A stretch of DNA of 64,000 nucleotides from contig CAYYJQ010000001.1 in NCBI GenBank assembly GCA_964472295.1, positions 92,546 through 156,545 on the forward strand, written 5' to 3'. Position 1 is the stretch's first letter; the number at the start of each line of letters is the position of its first letter. The notes beneath the pieces are model-generated. The model made no database searches. It was not told the DNA's origin and saw nothing but the letters and a program-made list of their open reading frames with translations. This document shows positions 26,772 to 34,952 of this stretch, piece after piece. This DNA is from JAJRZX01 sp964472295 (GTDB lineage Bacteria > Desulfobacterota > GWC2-55-46 > JADFVP01). The position numbers and the translations under genes are program-made.

Positions 26772-26800
26772 ACTATATTCTTCCCGCATTTTTTTGTCAA
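26772..26800 (-). promoter_or_regulatory. Sigma70-type promoter of the dcw operon
   Basis: On the minus strand TTGACA (26795-26800), a 17-base spacer and TATAGT (26772-26777). The predicted start near 26765 leaves a leader of about 120 bases that contains the MraZ repeats. Confidence 0.8.
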
Positions 26801-26862
26801 GAGGTATTTGAGGCCAGAACATGAAAAACAGGGGAGGGACAGGAGAAAGAGAAAAAAATCCC

Positions 26863-26886
26863 ACTTTCTTTTGGAAAAAAGAAAGT
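26863..26886. repeat. R2 hairpin module, also a terminator candidate
   Basis: ACTTTCTTTT (26863-26872), loop GGAA, AAAAGAAAGT (26877-26886). It is flanked by runs of T when read on either strand (TTTTTTAATC on plus, ATTTTTTTCTC on minus), so it could end the TPR lipoprotein transcript. A CCAAAGAAAACCAAT fragment, the linker of this repeat family, lies further along at about 26967. The rest of the gap up to 27049 shows nothing else. Confidence 0.7.
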
Positions 26887-27049
26887 TTTTTAATCAAGGC
26901 GCCTTATTTACCGCGACTCCGGGGGCAGGGGGCATGAGACGGCCAATCCGTTGCCAGGGAAACTATGCCAAAGAAAACCAATAAAAAAACCCTGGCCCAA
27001 TTCAGGGGCAGGGGGGGTCATGGGTCTGCATCCAAAACCCGCGAGGCAA

Positions 27050-27931
27050 TCACTTCTTCTTTTTGCTCTCCTTCCGATGACCGTCTTTTACGTCCTGGTC
27101 CTTCTTTATCTTCTTTACCTTCTTCTCTATGGCCTCGGCCCTCTTTTTGTAGTCCGCGGCCTCGGTGTTACCAGGGTCCATGGCCAGGACTTTCGTCCAC
27201 TCCTTTACGGCCTTGTCGAGTTCTTCTTTCTGAAAGAAGGTAACACCGTTCTTAAGATGGAAGTCAATATAGTGTTGTCTCTCTATGCGGGCCATCTCCA
27301 GGAGAACGTCGGCGTCCTTGTAGTAGGGCATTACCCTGAGGGCCACCTTGAACTGCCTCATGGCCCTGTTGTACTTGCCGGAGAGGAGATAGAGTTTGCC
27401 CTTTACATAATGACGCTCAGCCTTTTCCTCGGGCACGACCTCGTTCTTCTTGGCCTTCTGTATCTTCTTCTTGACCTCCTCGATGTCCGGGATGGGCTCG
27501 CCGGGCTTCTCGCCCGTGGAGATCCCGCCGAGGAGCGCGAGTTTCTTGCTGGCCCATTTATTTGAAGGGTTGTACCTGAGGGCAAGGGTGTACTCGTGCA
27601 TGGCCTTATTTAGTATACCGGCCTTCTCATATGCCTCGGCCATCTCCATGTGCTCTCTTGAGAGCTTCAAGGCGAGGGCGTTTATGTCCTTGAGGAGTTT
27701 CTTGGCCTTATTGTACTCAGGGTCATCCCTTGGGATTGCCTTTACCCTCTCCCTTGCCTGCGGGATAAAGCCCTGCTCAAAGAGTATCTCGGCCTGCCGG
27801 TAATCAGAAGCCACTATGTAATCAGGGCCAATACCAACGCACCCGGAAAGACCGAGCGCCCCGACAAGCAGACTAAGGCAGAAAGCCCTCTTCGCCCATG
27901 ACCCTGATAGTGTTCTCCACGACTTTATCAA
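27050..27931 (-). CDS. TPR-repeat lipoprotein
   Basis: A secreted lipoprotein of about 293 residues. The lipobox LSGC follows a hydrophobic stretch (CLSLLVGALGLSGC). The mature part contains several tetratricopeptide-like repeats (EMAEAYEKAGILNKAMHEYTLALRYNPSNKWA; AERHYVKGKLYLLSGKYNRAMRQFKVAL; YIDFHLKNGVTFFQKEELDKAVKEWTKVLAMDPGN, each cited in part), and a highly charged tail rich in Lys ending KKKK. It probably scaffolds other envelope proteins. I prefer the TTG at 27931, preceded by GGAGG at seven bases, over the TTG at 27961. The gene overlaps the end of the cyclase gene upstream by about 60 bases, so the two are likely co-translated. Confidence 0.85.
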   Translation of the reverse strand: MIKSWRTLSGSWAKRAFCLSLLVGALGLSGCVGIGPDYIVASDYRQAEILFEQGFIPQARERVKAIPRDDPEYNKAKKLLKDINALALKLSREHMEMAEAYEKAGILNKAMHEYTLALRYNPSNKWASKKLALLGGISTGEKPGEPIPDIEEVKKKIQKAKKNEVVPEEKAERHYVKGKLYLLSGKYNRAMRQFKVALRVMPYYKDADVLLEMARIERQHYIDFHLKNGVTFFQKEELDKAVKEWTKVLAMDPGNTEAADYKKRAEAIEKKVKKIKKDQDVKDGHRKESKKKK

Positions 27932-29297
27932 CCTCAGCCCTCCATTGGTCCTTGAGCTCAACTATACTATAAAGTCCAAGAGGCTTGTCAATACCTTTTA
28001 TAATCCCCGGTTCTACCTCCCGGCACCTCGCGAAATCCTTGATAGATGGATAGAGCCCCTCCCTGATGAGTATCTCCCCGCCATCGGCAATATCCGAGAG
28101 CCGCGAGGCCATGTTCACGGCCTCGCCAACAGCCGTATACTCCATCCTCATCATGGAGCCCATGTTGCCGACTATCACCGGGCCGGAATCAAGGCCAAAG
28201 CCCATGCAAAAGGGTAGCGCCCCGCGCTCCTCGCGCATGGCGTTAACCCTCTCAAGGACATCCCTTATGGCAACAGTCGTCTTTACGGCCTGCTCAAGAT
28301 GCTGGGGGGTGAATATGGGAGAGCCGAAGACACACATTACGGCGTCGCCTATGAACTTGTCTATCGTGCCGCCAAAGGCGAAGACCACCTCGGTGATGAG
28401 GCTGAAGTACCTGTTAAGGAGTTCCACGGTCTGCTCTGGGCTCATGTCCTGCACATGGCGGGTAAAATCCCTTATATCGGCGAAAAATACAGTAAGCCTC
28501 CTGCTCTTGCCGCCAAGGTCAAGGCTCTCAGGGGTCTTCAGTATCTCGTCGGCCACCTCGGGGCTGACGTAAAGGTTGAAGACCTCCTTCATGACCTCCT
28601 TTTTCTTCAGTTCCGAGGCCATATGGTTAAATGACCTTATGAGCTCGCCCACCTCGTCCCCGCGGCCCTCTGGTATCTTATAACTGAAGTTGCCGCGGAC
28701 TATCTCCTGCGTGCCCTTGAGGAGCATGAAAATGGGCCGGAGGAGCCCGGAGGCAAGGGGGATGGAGAGGAGGGAGACAAAGATTATGGCTATTAAGGTG
28801 ATTATTACAAGGCTTGTCACCACGGCCCTCACCCTCTCGCTGATAAAGGCCTTTGAGAAAGAGACCACAGTGTAGCCCACGCGGGTATCCTTGAATACAA
28901 CAGGGGTGGCATAGGTAATGGATGCGTCGTCCTCGGCGACTACCCAGGGAAAATCACCGCTTGCCTTCTCGATGCGGTCAGCAAAGGCAACCCTGCCGCC
29001 AATGCTATCCATATTCCTGTAGGCCTTGACCATTAACTTTTCGTCAAGTATGTAAGCGTCTGATATGGTGGGGTTCTTGAGGATATTCTCGATGAGCTGG
29101 CTCATTGCCAGGCTGTCGTTCTCAAGGAGGGGAAACTTGCTGTTACGCGAGAAGCCGTCAGTCACGGCCCCGGCCATGGACCTTATCTGCGACTCCATGG
29201 AGTGTTTCTGGCTCACCACCATGAAGGCGCCCATAACCGAGGTAATGGCGCAGAGGAGTATGGAGAGGATTATGGCGTACTTGAGTTTTATACCCAT
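27873..29297 (-). CDS. Membrane-bound class III adenylate/guanylate cyclase with HAMP domain
   Basis: 474 residues: membrane helix at about 5-27, an extracytoplasmic sensor region to about 160, a second helix at about 160-187, a HAMP domain (LRPIFMLLKGTQEIVRGNFSYKI), a short coiled-coil linker and a class III cyclase domain. The catalytic metal Asp are in VFFADIRDF and GDAVM; the purine-selecting Lys is in DKFIGD, and TAVGEAVNMASRL holds the transition-state Asn/Arg. Lys with Thr at the second selector position favours ATP, so cAMP is the likelier product; GTP cannot be excluded. The signal sensed is unknown. It lies downstream of rnpB and overlaps the TPR lipoprotein. Confidence 0.9.
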   Translation of the reverse strand: MGIKLKYAIILSILLCAITSVMGAFMVVSQKHSMESQIRSMAGAVTDGFSRNSKFPLLENDSLAMSQLIENILKNPTISDAYILDEKLMVKAYRNMDSIGGRVAFADRIEKASGDFPWVVAEDDASITYATPVVFKDTRVGYTVVSFSKAFISERVRAVVTSLVIITLIAIIFVSLLSIPLASGLLRPIFMLLKGTQEIVRGNFSYKIPEGRGDEVGELIRSFNHMASELKKKEVMKEVFNLYVSPEVADEILKTPESLDLGGKSRRLTVFFADIRDFTRHVQDMSPEQTVELLNRYFSLITEVVFAFGGTIDKFIGDAVMCVFGSPIFTPQHLEQAVKTTVAIRDVLERVNAMREERGALPFCMGFGLDSGPVIVGNMGSMMRMEYTAVGEAVNMASRLSDIADGGEILIREGLYPSIKDFARCREVEPGIIKGIDKPLGLYSIVELKDQWRAEVDKVVENTIRVMGEEGFLP

Positions 29298-29500
29298 CTG
29301 TCTTTTCTTGCCCGGCCCGCGGCCTTAATGGGAAGGTGTAAGATAGAGATGCCTTTGATGGCCGCTGCATTGGAAAGCGGCAGATGCTTTCTTAAGCAGG
29401 GGTTACTCAGAAGAAAAAATTATTGCCCGCAGGAGATGTTCCGCATGGCCCTTAAAGCCCCTGCCGGACTATCGAGCGGAAAGGCCGCCATGTCTCTCTA

Positions 29501-29904
29501 AAAGGACGCCGGAGGGTACTCTGTAAGCCGGATTCTGTAATCCCCCAGAGGGGACGGCGGCCATTCATCTGGGACCACTGTTGCCAGTGGCCTCATGCAA
29601 CCTACCCGTTCCGCCCGTTCCCCGGAGGGAGGCGAAGGGCGGGCCGCCCTTGAAGCGGAACCTATTCGGTCTTGCACCGGGAGGGGGTTGCCAAGCCCTG
29701 CCAGTCGCCCGGCAGGCTGGTGGGCTCTTACCCCGCCTTTTCACCCTTACCCCTTCACTGGGAAGGGGCGGTATCTTTTCTGTGGCCCTGTCCCTGGAGT
29801 TGCCTCCGGTCGCTGTTAGCGACCTCCCTGCCCTATGGTGTCCGGACTTTCCTCCACCGGGGCTTAACCGGTAGCGGCCGCCCCGTTACCCTCCGGCGTC
29901 CTTT
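29501..29904 (-). ncRNA. rnpB: RNase P RNA, bacterial class A
   Basis: The catalytic RNA that trims tRNA 5' ends. On the minus strand the P1 stem GGACGCCGGAGGGTA (near 29890-29903) pairs with TACCCTCCGGCGTCC at the other end (29504-29518). Signature blocks are present: GAGGAAAGTCCGGACACC with ATAGGGCAGG, the ACAGAATCCGGCTTAC block near the 3' end, GGTAAGAGCCCACC, and AACCCCCTCCCGGTGCAAGACC in the middle. About 404 nucleotides, a normal class A size. TTTT follows the 3' end. Confidence 0.95.
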
Positions 29905-29935
29905 TGGTAAGGCCCGAGCCTTACACCAATTTTTT

Positions 29936-29964
29936 ATGATACGCTGATAGGTATTGAAAATCAA
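29936..29964 (-). promoter_or_regulatory. Predicted rnpB promoter
   Basis: On the minus strand TTGATT (29959-29964), 17 bases, TATCAT (29936-29941). A GTAAGGC/GCCTTAC hairpin (about 29907-29924) lies between the predicted start and the P1 stem, so the precursor may begin with an extra hairpin that is removed. Confidence 0.55.
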
Positions 29965-30011
29965 GAAGAAGTGAGAATAACAGAGGAAGACAGAGGGCGC
30001 GGCCAGCCGGC

Positions 30012-30680
30012 CTATGCCCCATGGTCCATGGCCTCGTTTGCAAGGCCGTCGGCCTCGCTGTTCTTTTCGCGTGGGATGTGGCTTATGCGGTAGTCCTTGA
30101 AGGCGGCGAGGAGGGCCATGACCTTCCTGTAGAGGGGCTGAAGTGCCGGGCTCTTCACCCTGTAACGGCCCGTGACCTGACGGACCATGAGCTGTGAGTC
30201 CGCGAATATGCGCACCTTTTCCGCGCCAAGGCCCCTTGCGGCCTCAAGGGCCATTATGAGGGCCATGTACTCGGCCCTGTTGTTCGTGCCAAGGCCAAGG
30301 CGCTTCTTGAGTCTCTTGACGACCTTGCCCGAGGGGTCTTTTATGACAGCGCCGCCGCCCGAGGGGCCAGGGTTGCCGCGAGAGCCTCCGTCAACAAAGA
30401 GGTCATAGAAAGCGCCTGCGGAAGAAGGCCTCTTGGAGGCAGGCACGGCGCCCGGCGCGTTTAAAGCGGCCTTTTTCGCCCGGTGTTCCTTTACTCGCGC
30501 GGCTGAAGGCCCTTGAGCAAGGGTCTCCGCAAGGTAAAGGAGTATCTGCCTTGCTTCCTCCTTCGAGATATGGAGTTCTTTAATGGATTTTTCGAGGTCA
30601 AGGGTGCCGGCGAGCGACTTAAGGAGCCGTTCACCTGCAAGGACATTGGGAGGAAACTTGGGGACAGACTTCCCGGTCAT
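30012..30680 (-). CDS. rnhA: Ribonuclease HI with an N-terminal helical extension
   Basis: Degrades RNA in RNA/DNA hybrids. Of 222 residues, the last ~130 are the RNase H fold with all four acidic residues: LFVDGGSRGNPG, NRAEYMALI, FADSQLMV and NSEADGLAN. The first ~90 residues are a helical region (LEKSIKELHISKEEARQILLYLAE) plus an Ala/Lys-rich linker, not the usual hybrid-binding domain. The plant/archaeal-like spacing VDGGSRGNPGP is typical of RnhA relatives in non-enteric bacteria. It lies two bases after the zinc-ribbon gene, with which it is often paired. Confidence 0.92.
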   Translation of the reverse strand: MTGKSVPKFPPNVLAGERLLKSLAGTLDLEKSIKELHISKEEARQILLYLAETLAQGPSAARVKEHRAKKAALNAPGAVPASKRPSSAGAFYDLFVDGGSRGNPGPSGGGAVIKDPSGKVVKRLKKRLGLGTNNRAEYMALIMALEAARGLGAEKVRIFADSQLMVRQVTGRYRVKSPALQPLYRKVMALLAAFKDYRISHIPREKNSEADGLANEAMDHGA

Positions 30681-30682
30681 CT

Positions 30683-31411
30683 TCAGGAGGCCTCTGTAGG
30701 GCCCGCGTGCTCAACGTATAGTATGCGGTCGCAATGGGGACACCTTATGATGTCCTCATCACCCCTCTTAAGCCTGACAAAGGTCTGGGGAGGCACGTGC
30801 ATGTAACAGCCCTGACAGGCCTCTCCCTTGAGGGGCACAAGGGCCCTGCCGCCCCTTTTCAGTCTTATGTTCTCGTAAATACGGTACATCGAGTCAGGGA
30901 GCTGGGCGGCAAGTGCCTGGCGTTCGGCCTTCCTGCCATCGGCCTGGGCCTGCCAGGCCTCTCTTTTCTCTGAGAGTTCCTTCTCAAGGGCCTCCATCTC
31001 GGCCCGAACCCTCTCCATCTCTATCTCGCGGGCCTCTCTGAGAAGCCCCTGTTCGGTAAGCCTGCCCCTGAGTTCAGAGGCGTCTTTTTCGGCCTGGCGA
31101 ATCACCTTTCCCGCGGTGTTAATCTCTTTATTAAGGGCCTTGAGCTCCCTGTTGCCGCTTACAGAGCGTATCTTACCCTCGTTCTTGCTTATCCTGTCAT
31201 TGGCCTGGCTTACGCGGAGCTCTGCCTCGCCAAGGGCGTCCTTCAGGCCCTCGGCTTCCTTTTCAATGCCCTCGATGCTCACTTCCATGCTTTCCAGCTC
31301 TGCCTTGAGGGCGGCTATCTTCTCTTGGTAATCCCTCTCCTCGTCCTCAATGCCTTTGATGACAAGGTCTATCCTCTGCATGCCTTCAAGTGTATCTATG
31401 GGTCTTGGCAA
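30683..31411 (-). CDS. Coiled-coil protein with C4-type zinc ribbon (zf-RING_7 / DUF164)
   Basis: 242 residues. Residues 15-170 form a long charged coiled coil (KIAALKAELESMEVSIEGIE...). The C-terminal part has two CxxC pairs, CQGCYMHVPP and CPHCDRILY, which make a zinc ribbon. Members of this family are implicated in nucleic-acid or division-related roles (an example is the CT398-like group), but no clear function is known. The TTG start at 31411 has AGGAG seven bases upstream. It begins 22 bases after the tRNA gene, suggesting one transcript tRNA - zinc ribbon - RNase HI. Confidence 0.85.
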   Translation of the reverse strand: MPRPIDTLEGMQRIDLVIKGIEDEERDYQEKIAALKAELESMEVSIEGIEKEAEGLKDALGEAELRVSQANDRISKNEGKIRSVSGNRELKALNKEINTAGKVIRQAEKDASELRGRLTEQGLLREAREIEMERVRAEMEALEKELSEKREAWQAQADGRKAERQALAAQLPDSMYRIYENIRLKRGGRALVPLKGEACQGCYMHVPPQTFVRLKRGDEDIIRCPHCDRILYVEHAGPTEAS

Positions 31412-31433
31412 GAAAACTCTCCTCGTGAAAAAT

Positions 31434-31509
31434 TGGTGGGCCCACCAGGACTCGAACCTGGGACCGACCGGTTATGAGCCGGTGGCTCTTCCAACTGAGC
31501 TATGGGCCC
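31434..31509 (-). tRNA. tRNA with CAT anticodon, probably tRNA-Ile2 (lysidine type)
   Basis: A 76-nt cloverleaf with encoded CCA. Acceptor GGGCCCA/TGGGCCC, anticodon stem ACCGG/CCGGT around CTCATAA, T-arm CCAGGTTCGAGTCCTGG. CAT could mean Met or the isoleucine tRNA converted by TilS. The acceptor has C4-G69 and C5-G68, which are the pairs TilS uses to pick tRNA-Ile2 in E. coli, and the acceptor also resembles tRNA-Ile(GAT) of many bacteria. The A73 discriminator fits both. Confidence 0.9.
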
Positions 31510-31611
31510 TGCTACGATGAGGACAAAGACAAAAAAAACACGCGAGCACGGGGTTTAACTCCCGTACTTGAGATAGGGACGAAAAAACAATATATTGCCA
31601 CTAAAAATAGT

Positions 31612-31641
31612 ATTCTATTCAAATAACATCCAACTTGTCAA
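31612..31641 (-). promoter_or_regulatory. Predicted promoter for the tRNA-zinc ribbon-rnhA transcript
   Basis: On the minus strand TTGACA (31636-31641), 18 bases, TAGAAT (31612-31617), about 100 bases before the tRNA. The surrounding DNA is notably AT-rich. Confidence 0.55.
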
Positions 31642-31758
31642 GGGATTTGAAAAAAGGAATGGTACAAGTGAGAAAATAGGGGCGCCGGACCTCCGTGGGG
31701 CGCCAATGGCTTAAAGTAAATAGGCCTCAAGTAAAAAAAACACATAAAGCCCCTCCAA

Positions 31759-31909
31759 GGAACGTCTGATTAATTCAGACGTTCCAGCAACACATGGACG
31801 TGTTGCCATTTTCGACAACTGTAAATTGCCTGAAATGTAAGAGAAAGAAAAACCACGCTTTTTCTTTACCGTCTCTTCTTAATTCAGGGAAGAATTATTC
31901 AGAGGTTTC
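31759..31909 (+). repeat. R1 four-hairpin repeat, copy B (diverged, stems conserved)
   Basis: H1 31759-31785 is a perfect 11-bp stem GGAACGTCTGA/TCAGACGTTCC around TTAAT. H2 31787-31806 is GCAACAC, loop ATGGAC, GTGTTGC. H3 (31844-31867) keeps AAAGAAAAA/TTTTTCTTT. H4 (31873-31904) is partly decayed but keeps CTCT/AGAG and AATTC/GAATT. In H2 three base pairs differ from copies A and C, and each is still paired. Lies between the end of the nucleotidyltransferase fusion gene and the tRNA promoter. Confidence 0.9.
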
Positions 31910-31944
31910 CCAAGATATTTTCAGGCCCCTGTCCGCTCCTCGCA

Positions 31945-34578
31945 TCATGTATTTACCGCCTCGACGCGCTTCCGTCTCTTGAGATAGCGCCTTACAAAAG
32001 AAACCTCCTCCTCCCTGCTTGTTATCTTGCCGTCAAGACGCCTTGCGAGCAGGTTAGCGAGGACGCGGCCTATCTCTGGACCCTGCTTCAGCCCCATGGC
32101 CTTGAGGTCCGCGCCCCCAAGGTCCGTCGAGAGGCCGCGAAGGCGCGTAATATAGGTAGAGAGCCCCTTTCGCACCTCCTCCTCCCCTGTTCTTGACATG
32201 ATGTAGAGTATCCCCTCAATGGGAAGGGGGTGCAACATGCGGTAGAGGTCGCTATTTTTCAAGGGGCATCTCCTGGAGAGCCCCTTGAGGGTCTTTAGAA
32301 AAAGCCCCCTTGAGTTGATTGTCTCAACGGTCTTTCTTCCTGTTATGGAGAGCCTCTTCACTACTTCGTGGAGTTCGGCCTCGCCGAGGCAATCCGTTAA
32401 GACAAGAAAGAGTATGAGCCAGCCCTCGGCCCCTTCTCCTGTGTAGAGGAGGCGGTGCCAGCCTATGGCCTCCCTTGCCCTCTCAAAAAAGGCCTCGCGC
32501 GCGGAATCAAGGGTAATACCGGGATGAATGAGCGGGAGAAGGTTAAGGGCCTTAAGCCCCTTTATGGCCTTGAGTGCCGTATCCTCCTCAAGAATACTCC
32601 TGAGTTCCTCGAGTATCCGCGGCCCTGAAAGATGACTGAACACACCGAGGCTTACGGCCTTCTTTATGAGATTGCGCGTATGAGGCTCTATGGTGAAGCC
32701 GAACTTCACGGAAAAACGTACGGCCCTGAAGGCCCGCGTGGGGTCCTCGATGAAACTCAGGTTGTGAAGGACGCGTATCTTTTTTTCCTTTATATCCCTC
32801 TGGCCGCCGAAAAAATCTATGAGCGTGCCAAAGCCCCCGGGATTTAGCCCGACGGCAAGGGTGTTTATTATGAAGTCGCGCCTGTATATGTCGAGTTTGA
32901 GAGAAGATTGTTCCACAGTGGGAAGCGCCCCGGGGCTCTCGTAGTACTCAAGGCGCGCCGTGGCGACGTCTATCTTGAAGCCATCTGGAAAGATAAGGAC
33001 CGCTGTCCTGAACCTCTTGTGTGAGCGCACCTTGAGTTTCTTCTTGCGGGCATAGGCGCGGGCAAAGTCTATGCCGTCGCCGCCCTCGATAACGACATCC
33101 ACATCAAGGTTCTCCCTTCCTAGGATAAGGTCGCGCACAAAGCCCCCAACGACATAGGCCCTGCACCCGAGACCGGCGGCAACCTCTCCAAGAGAGGCGA
33201 GTTTTTCAACAAGCCACCCAGGGAGCCTCTCACGCATGAGTTTTGTTATGACCTTGACCCTGGGCCTGTCCCCGCGTATATCCTCCTGAAGGAGCCTCAG
33301 TATGTCTGTCCTCGTTATAACCCCCCTTACCTCCTTATGGCTCACCACGGGTATGAGCCTCTGGCCGTGCCTGATGAACATCTCGCGTATATCGTCCACA
33401 GGGGTATCTGGCTCCACGCACTCGACATCAATGGTCATAAAGTCGCTGACAGGCGAGCCCCCGAGTCCATGGTACATGGCCTTGTCTATGGTCTGCCTCG
33501 TAATGACGCCCCTTAAGAGGCCGCGCTCCAGGACAGGGATGGCGTTAATGTTGTACCTGCCAAGTATGGCGGCCACGTTGGTCATGGGAGAGGCGCTCTC
33601 AACTGTAATGGCCGGAAAACTCATTATCTCCGAGGCCCTCTTAATGGAGGCTATGCCCTTTTTCATGGCATCGAGGAGAAGGTCCCTTGCCTCTGTAAGG
33701 GTAAGGTCCTTGAGCGTTGCCGATGCCGCATGGGCATGACCGCCCCCGCCGATTTCCTTCAATACGCGCCCCACATCCACGCCCCTGCCCCTGCTTCTTG
33801 CGACTACATGAATCCGCTCGCCCGAGTCCACGAGCATGAAGAGTGTATCCATGCTCCCTATGTCCATCATCTTGTGCGCGAGAATGGATATATCCCCCGT
33901 GTGCCGGGTAAAGACGCCCTGGGCCATGACCAGGTCATGGCCCCCATAAGTGAGGGTGGTGGAACTCTTCAGGAGTTCATTGAGGAAGGAGACCTCCTCG
34001 GGCGTAAGTTCCCTCTTGAGCATATCAGAGACAAGGGAGAGGTCCGCCCCCTTTGAGAGAAGAAAGGCCGCGGCCTCCAAATCGGCAACAGTGGTGGAGG
34101 GATACAGGAGGTTACCTGTGTCCTCGTATATGCCGGCCATGAAGAGGGTGGCCTCCTTGGCGCTAATGGCGAGCCCCTTTTCACGCAGGACCTCAACGAG
34201 GACCGTTGTTGTGGCGCCATATGGCCTTAACATCTCAAGGCTGCCACGAAGCCCGCCCTTTGATTCAGGGTGGTGGTCATAGATGTGAATATCAACGCCC
34301 GTACGCCCCGTAAAAGGGCCAAGGGCGCCTATCCGCGACGGGCTCCTTACATCCACGAGCACGATGCGGGTAATGAGTGCGGTATCAATGTCTTTAATCT
34401 TCTGAAATGTATAGGAAGGGTCCAGGGAGAGGACTCCAGCCTTTGAGAGGGCGAGACGGGCCGTCTTCTCAAGGGATCCTGGAAGCACGAGCGCGGCCCC
34501 TGGATAGAGTTTTTTCGCGGCCACCATTGAGGCGAGGGCATCAAAATCAGTGTTGCTATGGGCGGTAATAACTTCCAT
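31945..34578 (-). CDS. DHH/DHHA1 - tandem CBS - tRNA nucleotidyltransferase fusion (probable A-adding enzyme)
   Basis: 877 residues with three parts. Residues 1-310 are a DHH phosphoesterase domain (TAHSNTDFDALASMVAAKKLYPG; VDIHIYDHHPESKGG; GGGGHAHAASATL). Residues about 315-440 carry two CBS domains, usual adenylate sensors. From about 470 comes a class II tRNA nucleotidyltransferase head (AYVVGGFVRDLILGRENLDVDVVIEGGD, with the DxD metal pair) and neck/body regions (RRDFIINTLAVGL; EDPTRAFRAVRFSVKFGF). Such fusions are known in Aquifex- and Geobacter-like bacteria and act as A-adding or CCA-adding enzymes on tRNA. No partner CC-adding enzyme is in the window, so A-adding activity is inferred. 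Confidence 0.93.
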   Translation of the reverse strand: MEVITAHSNTDFDALASMVAAKKLYPGAALVLPGSLEKTARLALSKAGVLSLDPSYTFQKIKDIDTALITRIVLVDVRSPSRIGALGPFTGRTGVDIHIYDHHPESKGGLRGSLEMLRPYGATTTVLVEVLREKGLAISAKEATLFMAGIYEDTGNLLYPSTTVADLEAAAFLLSKGADLSLVSDMLKRELTPEEVSFLNELLKSSTTLTYGGHDLVMAQGVFTRHTGDISILAHKMMDIGSMDTLFMLVDSGERIHVVARSRGRGVDVGRVLKEIGGGGHAHAASATLKDLTLTEARDLLLDAMKKGIASIKRASEIMSFPAITVESASPMTNVAAILGRYNINAIPVLERGLLRGVITRQTIDKAMYHGLGGSPVSDFMTIDVECVEPDTPVDDIREMFIRHGQRLIPVVSHKEVRGVITRTDILRLLQEDIRGDRPRVKVITKLMRERLPGWLVEKLASLGEVAAGLGCRAYVVGGFVRDLILGRENLDVDVVIEGGDGIDFARAYARKKKLKVRSHKRFRTAVLIFPDGFKIDVATARLEYYESPGALPTVEQSSLKLDIYRRDFIINTLAVGLNPGGFGTLIDFFGGQRDIKEKKIRVLHNLSFIEDPTRAFRAVRFSVKFGFTIEPHTRNLIKKAVSLGVFSHLSGPRILEELRSILEEDTALKAIKGLKALNLLPLIHPGITLDSAREAFFERAREAIGWHRLLYTGEGAEGWLILFLVLTDCLGEAELHEVVKRLSITGRKTVETINSRGLFLKTLKGLSRRCPLKNSDLYRMLHPLPIEGILYIMSRTGEEEVRKGLSTYITRLRGLSTDLGGADLKAMGLKQGPEIGRVLANLLARRLDGKITSREEEVSFVRRYLKRRKRVEAVNT

Positions 34579-34730
34579 GAACCTATATTAGCACACTTGG
34601 CCCCATGGTTACAGGGGACCTGGTGGACGCGGGCCATATAGCGGAAAATTAAGATGATAGATATGAAAGAGCGGGACAAGAGGCCTCGGACCTGATGATT
34701 CCTGACCACTTGCCCATGGAGGAGGTAAAG

Positions 34731-34814
34731 ATGAAAACAACGAGTATGAAGCGCCCCTTGCCAGCCACCCGCGGGAGGAGGCCCCTTTCAGATGCTCCGG
34801 GGCAAGGCCCCTAA
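34731..34814 (+). CDS. Possible 27-residue small ORF with strong ribosome site
   Basis: In the 373-base gap between the fusion gene and the cytochrome cluster, ATG at 34731 is preceded by GGAGGTAAAG and opens a 27-codon frame (MKTTSMKRPLPATRGRRPLS...). The peptide is basic and Pro/Arg-rich with no signal or membrane segment. It is the only plausible plus-strand start in this part of the window. A GGGGC-AAG-GCCCC hairpin covers the stop region. It may be a leader peptide or chance. Nothing else is recognisable in the gap. Confidence 0.2.
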   Translation: MKTTSMKRPLPATRGRRPLSDAPGQGP

Positions 34815-34952
34815 AGGGCGGGACAAATCAAGTGGAGTACAATCGCAACAGAAATACTCAGACTTCAACTGGCCAGGCTCCTCTGACTCTACGTTGCGAC
34901 GCGGCACGCTGCTTGCCATTGTCGTATTAGTAAGGCCCATTCCATGGCCGGA

